DNA of 6,265 nt from Phycisphaerae bacterium (GTDB lineage Bacteria; Planctomycetota; Phycisphaerae; Sedimentisphaerales; SG8-4): positions 1 through 6,265 of the forward strand of contig JAUWLI010000186.1 of NCBI GenBank assembly GCA_030613765.1, in the 5' to 3' direction. Of the stretch, positions 1-5,861 are shown one piece after another. Every line of letters starts with the position of its first letter. Position 1 is the first letter of the stretch. The notes under the pieces were generated by a model that saw only the letters and a program-made list of their open reading frames with translations, had not been told where the DNA came from and searched no databases. The position numbers and the translations under genes were made by a program.

Positions 1-647
1 GATACGCTGACGCTTTCAACTTCAAAGTCATTTCCCAAGTCTCGGCTGCGACGCTGATAGACCATTACGTGGATTTTTTGTAACCGGCATTCTTTTCCAA
101 GATCGCAGGTTATAGTGACGTCCCCATCGTACTGAACACTTTGGGAGGAAGCACTGTGCCATTTGCCGTCGTTAAGCAGCGATGGGGTCAGAGTATCTTT
201 ATGGATACTGGCGGACGGTTTATCCGCCCGGTATGTGAAGCTTAAACCCTTTCTAACCTGTGGCGGAATGGAAGGTTCAGCGAAAATCTTTTTGGCAAGC
301 GGTGATTTCGGCTCTTGGCCCGGTTCAAGCCACAACCGATACGTGCCGCAAATATCTTCCCCGAGGTAAGGCTGGGATGCCGCAAGAAAAACCTTCGCGC
401 CCTTCCGGGCCGCCGCAACAGCTGCCGTAACAGCACCCGTCGAACCGCCAACAACCACGACGTCCACATCGAATGCTAATGGAATATCCCTTGCAGATTC
501 ATTGACAGCCTTTTCGAAAGCTGCCGGCCCAGATACAACTCCACCAATGTTATGTTCTGTCAAGATTCCTGTTTTCGGTGGTTTGGAACAGCCGATGTGC
601 TGACAAAAGAAGATAATCACGAATGTAACAGAGACGAATTTCTTCAT
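1..647 (-). CDS. FAD-dependent oxidoreductase, putative lipoprotein with discoidin-like segment (N-terminal part, truncated by window edge)
   Basis: The minus-strand frame is open from the ATG at 647 to the window edge, giving 215 codons. It was read by hand. An AAAGGA ribosome site at 654-659 sits 6 nt before the ATG. Residues 1-20 form a short basic plus hydrophobic export signal ending in HIGC, so Cys20 is a possible lipidation site, though His at -3 makes the lipobox atypical. Residues 61-88 are a Rossmann dinucleotide-binding start (VDVVVVGGSTGAVTAA, then ARKGAKVFL) like the FAD_oxidored family, followed by YLGEDICGTYRLWLEPG (94-110). From about residue 155 the sequence changes to a beta-rich, discoidin/F5-8C-like pattern (GKWHSA, DVTITCDLG, KIHVMVYQR). 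The glycine fingerprint is a variant (G-G-S-T-G-A), and the acidic residue usually found at the end of the second strand is Ala90. The likely role is an envelope flavoenzyme of unknown substrate. The FAD family call is fairly secure; the discoidin call is inference. Confidence 0.8.
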   Translation of the reverse strand, partial: MKKFVSVTFVIIFFCQHIGCSKPPKTGILTEHNIGGVVSGPAAFEKAVNESARDIPLAFDVDVVVVGGSTGAVTAAVAAARKGAKVFLAASQPYLGEDICGTYRLWLEPGQEPKSPLAKKIFAEPSIPPQVRKGLSFTYRADKPSASIHKDTLTPSLLNDGKWHSASSQSVQYDGDVTITCDLGKECRLQKIHVMVYQRRSRDLGNDFEVESVSV

Positions 648-729
648 TTTCAGTCCTTTCAGCGGGTACCCTTTGTCAATTGTAGAACTTCTTATGGGGC
701 TAACACCATAGGCATCTTACGAGGTTAAC

Positions 730-757
730 ATTATCGTTATTATTGGCTTCTTTGCAA
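730..757 (-). promoter_or_regulatory. Candidate promoter for the oxidoreductase gene
   Basis: On the minus strand, TTGCAA (752-757; 4 of 6 to the -35 consensus) is followed after 16 bp by GATAAT (730-735; 5 of 6 to the -10 consensus). A start about 7 nt further on would give a leader of roughly 75 nt before the ATG at 647. The surroundings are AT-rich, so chance matches are easy. This is the best leftward pair I found, but it is only suggestive. Confidence 0.3.
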
Positions 758-811
758 TAAGAATCCATATAGACTTACTCAAACATTCTGTGTTCGATAT
801 TTGGTATTAAC

Positions 812-823
812 TTCGGCACCGAA
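812..823. repeat. Short inverted repeat in the divergent control region
   Basis: TTCGG-CA-CCGAA is a perfect palindrome with 5-bp arms and a 2-nt centre. It lies 24 bp upstream of the TTGACA box at 848 and between the two divergent genes, where an operator could act on one or both. The arms are short and the sequence matches no regulator site that I recognise, so this is a possible operator and nothing more. Confidence 0.25.
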
Positions 824-847
824 ACACCCAATATGACTTACTAAGGC

Positions 848-875
848 TTGACAGGGACTGTTTTAAGTCTAAAAT
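848..875 (+). promoter_or_regulatory. Sigma70-like promoter for the acyltransferase gene
   Basis: A perfect TTGACA (848-853) is followed after 16 bp by TAAAAT (870-875; 5 of 6 to consensus). It is the strongest promoter-like pair in the window and lies in a non-coding divergent region with the right orientation. Only 8 nt separate the -10 box from the ATG at 884, so transcription would start at or within a couple of bases of the start codon. If real, it rules out the in-frame TTG at 848 as the translation start, because that codon would be the -35 box itself. Confidence 0.55.
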
Positions 876-883
876 CACGGTGT

Positions 884-1843
884 ATGGCAGATTCGGCCCC
901 GCACGATAAGAAGAAGAAAAAGAAAAAACACAATCCCCTTACAGATTGGCTGGCTTATGTTGCGCTTCGGATTCTTATGCTCGTTCTTTACATGTTCGAC
1001 GTCGAGACCAATCTAAACACCGCTTGTTTTCTCGGCCGATTATTATGGAAACACTATCATCGAGGCCGAAAACGCGCTCTGGATAATCTTCGTGCAAGTT
1101 TCCCTGAGAAAAGTGAAGAATGGATATGGAAGACAGGCCGACGAAGCTTCGAACATATTGCGATGCTTCCAATTGACGTGCTGTTTACCCCAAGGCTGGT
1201 GAAAAAACATAACTGGCGCGATTATTCGCGCTTTAAAACCACCGAAAGGGCCAAATGGCTCATGAAAGAAGGCAACGGTATGCTTATGGTCGCCAGCCAT
1301 TACAGTAACTTTGAAATAATGGGTTATTTGCTGGGGCTGTTCGGATTTAATATTTACAGTATTGCACGTCCGTTAGATAACAAGTTTATTAACAAATACT
1401 TATACGATGTCCGGAGGCGGGTCGGACAGAAAATAATCGATAAGAAAGGCGCTGCAGAGATCATGTCCCAGTTAACTTCCAGTGGCGCCACCCTATGCTT
1501 CATTGTCGACCAGGATTCCGGCAAAAAAGGGATATTCGTTGATTTCTTCGGCCGAAAGGCCAGCACTTATAAGAGCATAGCCCTGCTCGCTATTACCAAT
1601 AATGTACCGATAGGAGTGGCTTACAGCAGAAGGGTTGATAATCGCTTTTTCTTTGAAATTGGGGTCAACCGCATTATTTTGCCCGAAGAATGGGCTGACA
1701 AAGAGGATCCGCTCCAGTGGATTACAGCAGAATACACCAAAGCGATTGAGAAGTTTATACGTGAGGACCCAACCCAATACTGGTGGCTGCACCGAAGATG
1801 GAAAACCCGCCCTAAAGACGAATTGCAGAAATCGCAGGCGTAA
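884..1843 (+). CDS. Lipid A biosynthesis acyltransferase (LpxL/HtrB/LpxM family)
   Basis: This 319-residue protein transfers a fatty acyl chain to the lipid A precursor at the inner membrane; the exact position acylated cannot be told from sequence. The catalytic HX4E motif is H139-YSNF-E144. Other family blocks are ARPLDNKFINKYLYDVRRR (161-179), VDQDSGKKGIFVDFFGRKAS (208-227) and QYWWLHRRWKTRP (298-310), close to the QYLWxHRRxKTRP ending usual in LpxL-type enzymes. Length is normal for the family. Residues 19-40 are a hydrophobic anchor, preceded by a cytosolic-looking tail with seven consecutive lysines (9-15). I chose the ATG at 884 over the in-frame TTG at 848, because the TTG overlaps a promoter-like -35 box and has no properly spaced ribosome site. 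No clear ribosome site precedes 884 either, which fits a leaderless message. The gene stands 197 bp from the next one and may be its own unit. The family is secure; LpxL versus LpxM is unresolved. Confidence 0.93.
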   Translation: MADSAPHDKKKKKKKHNPLTDWLAYVALRILMLVLYMFDVETNLNTACFLGRLLWKHYHRGRKRALDNLRASFPEKSEEWIWKTGRRSFEHIAMLPIDVLFTPRLVKKHNWRDYSRFKTTERAKWLMKEGNGMLMVASHYSNFEIMGYLLGLFGFNIYSIARPLDNKFINKYLYDVRRRVGQKIIDKKGAAEIMSQLTSSGATLCFIVDQDSGKKGIFVDFFGRKASTYKSIALLAITNNVPIGVAYSRRVDNRFFFEIGVNRIILPEEWADKEDPLQWITAEYTKAIEKFIREDPTQYWWLHRRWKTRPKDELQKSQA

Positions 1844-2040
1844 TCTTACCTATTTTCACACAAATGAGATGATTCTTGTAACTAACTGCGGTCTTAAAAG
1901 AAATCTTCGCGATCTTCGTTTGTAAAGTTGGAAAGAAAAAGGTTGATGGGTTGCGATACTTGCCTTATTCTATTGCGCATCTGCGAAGTGAGTTCGATAG
2001 AAGTGAAAACGCATTAAAATCTGTTTAAGGAGTGGAGTAA
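1844..2040. other. Intergenic gap between acyltransferase and DUF2339 genes
   Basis: These 197 bp hold no gene that I trust. I looked for a GC-rich hairpin followed by a T run after the acyltransferase stop and found none, so termination here is not visible. There is an imperfect 9-bp-period tandem pair, ATCTTCGCG then ATCTTCGTT (1903-1920). A possible 23-codon reading frame spans 1946-2017. The last bases carry the strong ribosome site of the next gene, AAGGAG at 2027-2032, 8 nt before its ATG. Confidence 0.6.
1943..1971 (+). promoter_or_regulatory. Weak candidate promoter for the DUF2339-DUF3999-RDD genes
   Basis: TTGATG (1943-1948; 4 of 6) and TATTCT (1966-1971; 4 of 6) are separated by an ideal 17 bp and would leave a leader of about 60 nt. 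A rival is TAAAAT at 2015-2020 with TTCGAT (1993-1998) 16 bp upstream; its -10 box is better but its -35 box is poor. Either is weak. The point they support is only that the gap is long enough, and has suitable elements, for the three-gene set to start its own transcript. Confidence 0.22.
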
Positions 2041-4431
2041 ATGGACGGTTTTTTTGTTCTTATAATTCTGCTGGCTATCTTCTGTGTCCTGTGCGGGCCG
2101 GCTGCGTTTATCATCAGCATTATCGCGTTAATTAGATCAAGGGAGACATATCCCAAACCACAGAGATTAGAGAGGCCGGTTAGAAAGGAGGAGGCACCCA
2201 AGCCGGTGGAGGTACCTGAAAAACCCCCAGAAACAAGGAAGGAGGAGCGGCTGGCAGAGGTGCCCGAAGCAGCGAGGGTTGAGCAAGCAAAGGAAATCAA
2301 GGAAGAGCCTCTCAAAGTTCCCGCCGCACCAATTGAGGAGAAGAAGAAAGCAATTTTCGGATGGGAAGTCGGCACGCATACGCTTACGCTCGAGCAAAGG
2401 ATAGGTACACGGTGGGTTCTTATCGCAGGTGTCATTACGGTCGTCTTTTCAGTAGGATTTTTCCTCAAGTATGCTTACGACAATGATTGGATAGGCCCAT
2501 TGGGCAGGGTGATTATAGCTTCTATTGCCGGCCTTGTTGCCCTGGCGGTCGGTGAGGTAACACGGCGACGTGGTTACGGCATTGTAGCTAAAGGCGTGAC
2601 AGCGTTGGGTTTTGCTATTTTGTATGTGGCGGTGTTTTCAGCTCGGGCCTATTACGAGTTGATTGATACGACACCGGCTTTTGCTCTTGCAATACTTGTC
2701 ACGGCGGCCGCAATGCTTTACGCCGTGAGTTTGAATGAAATGACCATGGCGTTTCTGTCTTTGCTTGGCGGCTTCCTGACTCCCGTTTTAGTTTCTACGG
2801 GGGAGAATCGACCTATAGCATTATTCACTTACACTCTCATCCTGGGTGTTGGCGCAATGCTCTGTGCATTTTACCGGAAATGGCGAGCTGTCAATGTACT
2901 TGCCTTTGTCGGTACATTTGTGCTGTATACCGGATGGTTTGAGAAATTTTACAGACCGGCGATGAAAACGGCTGAGGGAGCACCGGAACAAATCGTAATT
3001 GCGCTGGTTTGGCTGGGAGTGTTTCTTGGCGTTTACCTTGTGCTGCCCCTGCTTTACGAACTGGTAAAGAAGGTCAAAGCCAAGAAGGAAGACGTAATAC
3101 TTGTGCTGGCCAACGCGGCGGTGGTGTTTTATTACCTGTGGATGATTCTATTTACAGAATATCGCCAGGGACTTGCCTTTTGTGCTCTCGGATTGTGCGC
3201 TGCGCATTTGGCTATGATGAGTGCAGTAGCAAAGCGGTGTATAGACGACTTGGATTTGCGGCTTGCGCTTCTGGCGATTGGGCTGTTTTTCCTTACGATA
3301 GCAATTCCACTATATTTGAAGATGTATGCGATTGCAATGGCGTGGGCCGTGGAAGGCGTTATATTGGCAGTGATTGGGCTGCGTTATCGCAGTATCTGGA
3401 CACAGGTCGGCGCCGCTGTTGCGCTTTTGTTGAGTTTCGCCCAATTGCTGCATCGGCTGCCGATGCATACAGCGGCATTTACGCCTGTTTTTAATGAGGC
3501 TTTTGGAACCTGGTGCTTTGTTACAGCTTCACTGCTTGTCTGTTACATCATATACCGAATGACTTCACGATTAGCAGAGGTTGAACGCGGTCAAATTGCG
3601 CAGTTTCTTTACGCGGCGACAGTACTTTTGTTGATGGCGACCGTAGCAATGGAATGGTGGTGGCATTGTGATTATAACGTGACTGAAAACGCCATCGGGA
3701 ACAGAGACTTCATCCGGGGAATAGTGATAATATTTACGGTATTTCCGCTGCTGTTTCTAATCCGGCCGATTTGTCCGCCGGGGATAGCAAGCAAGATTAT
3801 TGCGATGATTTTGGCAGGTGTTGGCGCAATTATTACGATGGTGGTCTTTAGTAAGGTTTACATCGACAGCTTCAGAATTTTTGCAAACGTCGATTTTGCA
3901 ATAGCTCTTTTGTTTGTTGCAGGGCTATTTGTTGCCGCGATTCTGTTGAAGCGTGCGGCCCAGGAAGAACACAGTACTGCGCTGACCAAAATATTTACGG
4001 AAGAATACAACACTGTATTCGCTACAATCTTTACATTAGCGGCGATATTCGTGCTGTGGATTTTACTGACAGAGCAAATTTATCTTTACTGGTATTGCCG
4101 AAACCGATTCGCTGAAGAGGCTGAAAAGATTGCCAACTGGAGGTTCTTATCGCATATGTATATTTCGGTGATGTGGGCGGTTTATGGAGCGGCTTTGATG
4201 GTGGTTGGCTTCTGGCGAAAAGCGCCGCTGCTCCGATACATTGCACTCGGACTGTTCGTGATACTGCTGGCCAAGGTCTTCATTCTGGATACCAGCACCG
4301 TTAAGAGCGTGTATCGAATCGCGGCGTTTTTGGCCACGGGTATTACATTAGTGGGCGTCTCTTATCTGTATCAATTCCTGAGAAAAAAGGGCTTTTTCGA
4401 TGCGATGTTGGAAGAGAAAAGTGTGGAATAG
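2041..4431 (+). CDS. DUF2339 family polytopic membrane protein
   Basis: This 796-residue inner-membrane protein has no established function. One helix (about 4-31) is followed by a charged Pro/Glu/Lys-rich linker (about 33-103), then about twenty or more hydrophobic segments to residue 780. Family landmarks are LEQRIGTRWVLIAGV (117-131), NDWIGPLGRV (148-157), LGGFLTPVLVSTG (242-254), WAVEGVILAVIG (435-446), and the terminal block WAVYG (712-716) leading into KVFILD (745-750) and a last helix. Arg residues just after helix 1 suggest that the linker is cytoplasmic. The WAV-x-G block occurs twice, hinting at an internal duplication. The start is firm: ATG after AAGGAG with 8-nt spacing. It is followed after 18 bp by a DUF3999 gene, a pairing I recall from other proteobacterial genomes, so the two probably act together. 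The family call is strong; any biochemical role would be guesswork. Confidence 0.9.
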   Translation: MDGFFVLIILLAIFCVLCGPAAFIISIIALIRSRETYPKPQRLERPVRKEEAPKPVEVPEKPPETRKEERLAEVPEAARVEQAKEIKEEPLKVPAAPIEEKKKAIFGWEVGTHTLTLEQRIGTRWVLIAGVITVVFSVGFFLKYAYDNDWIGPLGRVIIASIAGLVALAVGEVTRRRGYGIVAKGVTALGFAILYVAVFSARAYYELIDTTPAFALAILVTAAAMLYAVSLNEMTMAFLSLLGGFLTPVLVSTGENRPIALFTYTLILGVGAMLCAFYRKWRAVNVLAFVGTFVLYTGWFEKFYRPAMKTAEGAPEQIVIALVWLGVFLGVYLVLPLLYELVKKVKAKKEDVILVLANAAVVFYYLWMILFTEYRQGLAFCALGLCAAHLAMMSAVAKRCIDDLDLRLALLAIGLFFLTIAIPLYLKMYAIAMAWAVEGVILAVIGLRYRSIWTQVGAAVALLLSFAQLLHRLPMHTAAFTPVFNEAFGTWCFVTASLLVCYIIYRMTSRLAEVERGQIAQFLYAATVLLLMATVAMEWWWHCDYNVTENAIGNRDFIRGIVIIFTVFPLLFLIRPICPPGIASKIIAMILAGVGAIITMVVFSKVYIDSFRIFANVDFAIALLFVAGLFVAAILLKRAAQEEHSTALTKIFTEEYNTVFATIFTLAAIFVLWILLTEQIYLYWYCRNRFAEEAEKIANWRFLSHMYISVMWAVYGAALMVVGFWRKAPLLRYIALGLFVILLAKVFILDTSTVKSVYRIAAFLATGITLVGVSYLYQFLRKKGFFDAMLEEKSVE

Positions 4432-4438
4432 TGATTGC

Positions 4439-4442
4439 GAGG
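4439..4442 (+). promoter_or_regulatory. Ribosome binding site fixing the DUF3999 start
   Basis: GAGG lies 7 nt before the ATG at 4450. The in-frame TTG at 4435 would start only 3 nt after the previous stop and has no ribosome site of its own at proper spacing. The site, and the signal peptide that begins cleanly at Met 4450, support ATG as the start and suggest translation closely linked to the upstream gene. Confidence 0.6.
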
Positions 4443-4449
4443 TCTAAAT

Positions 4450-5784
4450 ATGATAAAGTCAAAAATCCTGGTCATAGTTGTATTGCTGGTGGGGATGGTA
4501 AGCTATGTTTTTGCACTTGACCTGGCTGAGTGGAAATATCAGACACAGGTCACTGTTGAGGAAGGTACCGACCGGTACTGCAGGCTGACGCTTACGCCTG
4601 ATATTTACGACGCGGCCAGACTCGACCTGGCCGACATTCGGCTTTTAGACGCGAATGACCGGCAGGTTCCTTACGTGCTGGCCAAGCCAGGGGATATTAC
4701 GGACAGGCTCAAGTATAGCCCTGCGTTAATAAACCGCTCAACGAATACGGAAGGGGCCGCTTTGGTGACACTGGATTTCGCCGGGAAAGTAGTAAAGAAT
4801 CAAATCGAAGTCGAAACCGGCGGAAACAACTTCAGGCGACCTGTTAAGGTTGAAGGTTCCAATGATAATGTCCAGTTCTTCACCGTTGTGGAGACAGCGT
4901 TTGTTTTTGCGGTTGATTACCGCACGCGTTTTGAAAAGGTTGATTTGCCCATGAACGATTACCGCTATTTGCGGATTACCGTTGAGCCAATGGAGACTGA
5001 AGAGAAAAGTCCCGTTATAAATGCGGTAAGAGCGTTTAAGCATGAAAGTAAGCTTGCACAGCGTCAGCCTGTGAAGATAGTACAGGTAGAGCACAGTGAG
5101 AATGAAAAGAACAAATCGAGCATTTATGTATACGACCTTGCGTATCGACATCTGCCGGTAAGTGAAATTGAGCTGGATGTAGCTGACGATGCGTTTTACA
5201 GGTATGTCACAATCCAGGGCAGAGATGAGGCCACGCAGAAGGTCAAGATCGACAGCGAAGATAACAGGCAGCGATTCAGGGAAGTTGAAGTAGCGTGGAA
5301 AAGAATAATCAGTGGCACGATTTACAGATATCCCGAGGCAAGTGGCAAAAATCGCCAGAAGCTGGTTTTGCGTGTTCCTTCAGGCAGGCGTATTTACAGG
5401 TATCTAAGGATTGTCATCAGCAATTATGATGACAAGCCTCTGGCGATAAATTCGACGTCGGCTAAAATGATAGCGGACAACATAGTCTTCTCGGCGCAGG
5501 ATGATATCGCACCGACACTTTACGTCGGCTCGCAATCAGCCGGTAAGCCGCAGTATGACCTTGCGCAAAGGCTGAATAATCCATTGCAAGTTAAAGCAAG
5601 AGCAGCTATTCCGGGTACTGTTAACAATAATCCGCTGTTTGGACAGGTCGAGGCAAAACCTGTTGCATGGACGGAAAAGCATAAAGTTTTACTATGGATA
5701 ATCATGGGTGCGTTAGTAGTGGTACTGGCCGGGTTCATATTGAAATCGTTCAAATCCATTCAAACTAAAGAGGCTCAAAGTTAA
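4450..5784 (+). CDS. DUF3999 family exported protein with C-terminal membrane anchor
   Basis: This 444-residue protein has a signal peptide at 1-23 (basic start, hydrophobic core, likely cut after VFA) and a membrane helix at about 412-432 followed by a Lys-containing tail. The bulk should therefore be periplasmic and anchored at its end. The early part has the DUF3999 pattern LTLTPDIYDAARLDLADIRLLDA (46-68, written in the family as a direct start of the first beta domain). Two related beta-sandwich-like segments follow. One runs from IEVETGGNNF (119) through VEGSND (134-139) to YRYLRI (171-176). The other runs from IELDVADDAF (240) through IQGRDE (255-260) to YRYLRI (316-321). This resembles galactose-binding/discoidin folds, which is inference from pattern. 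No enzyme motif is visible. The gene sits 18 bp after the DUF2339 gene and is probably its periplasmic partner. Function is unknown. Confidence 0.85.
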   Translation: MIKSKILVIVVLLVGMVSYVFALDLAEWKYQTQVTVEEGTDRYCRLTLTPDIYDAARLDLADIRLLDANDRQVPYVLAKPGDITDRLKYSPALINRSTNTEGAALVTLDFAGKVVKNQIEVETGGNNFRRPVKVEGSNDNVQFFTVVETAFVFAVDYRTRFEKVDLPMNDYRYLRITVEPMETEEKSPVINAVRAFKHESKLAQRQPVKIVQVEHSENEKNKSSIYVYDLAYRHLPVSEIELDVADDAFYRYVTIQGRDEATQKVKIDSEDNRQRFREVEVAWKRIISGTIYRYPEASGKNRQKLVLRVPSGRRIYRYLRIVISNYDDKPLAINSTSAKMIADNIVFSAQDDIAPTLYVGSQSAGKPQYDLAQRLNNPLQVKARAAIPGTVNNNPLFGQVEAKPVAWTEKHKVLLWIIMGALVVVLAGFILKSFKSIQTKEAQS

Positions 5785-5814
5785 CAACCGGCAGGAGAGC
5801 ATAAGCAATTCAAA

Positions 5815-5833
5815 ATCTAATGACAAGTTAGAT
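5815..5833. repeat. AT-rich inverted repeat before the RDD gene
   Basis: ATCTAA and TTAGAT form perfect 6-bp arms around a 7-nt loop (TGACAAG), within the 77-bp gap between the DUF3999 stop and the RDD start. The stem is AT-rich and no T run follows, so it is not a convincing terminator. It could be a weak RNA hairpin, an operator or chance. Confidence 0.25.
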
Positions 5834-5861
5834 AAGGTTCAGCAGATAAAGGAATCTGAGG

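Noticed and set aside
674..679. TTGACA on the minus strand close to the oxidoreductase start, as a -35 box
   Set aside because: No acceptable -10 box lies 16-18 bp downstream, and the matching region is the ribosome site and start codon.
848..883. A 12-residue N-terminal extension of the acyltransferase from the TTG
   Set aside because: The TTG coincides with a perfect -35 box, the only SD-like bases are 1 nt away, and the added residues resemble nothing in the family.
2025..2468. A 147-codon antisense frame opposite the start of DUF2339
   Set aside because: Ser/Thr-rich low-complexity translation that mirrors the charged linker codons on the other strand.
3009..3494. A 161-codon plus-strand frame inside the DUF2339 gene
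   Set aside because: Its translation is Arg/Cys-rich without domain character, while the overlapping frame is a convincing membrane protein.
4383..4397. AAAAAG-GG-CTTTTT, looking like an A/T-rich terminator near the end of DUF2339
   Set aside because: It lies inside the coding sequence (Lys-Lys-Gly-Phe-Phe), the loop is only 2 nt, and the next gene follows closely in the same unit.
4738..5151. A 137-codon antisense frame opposite the DUF3999 gene
   Set aside because: No ribosome site or recognisable domain; it is explained as a shadow of the real gene.
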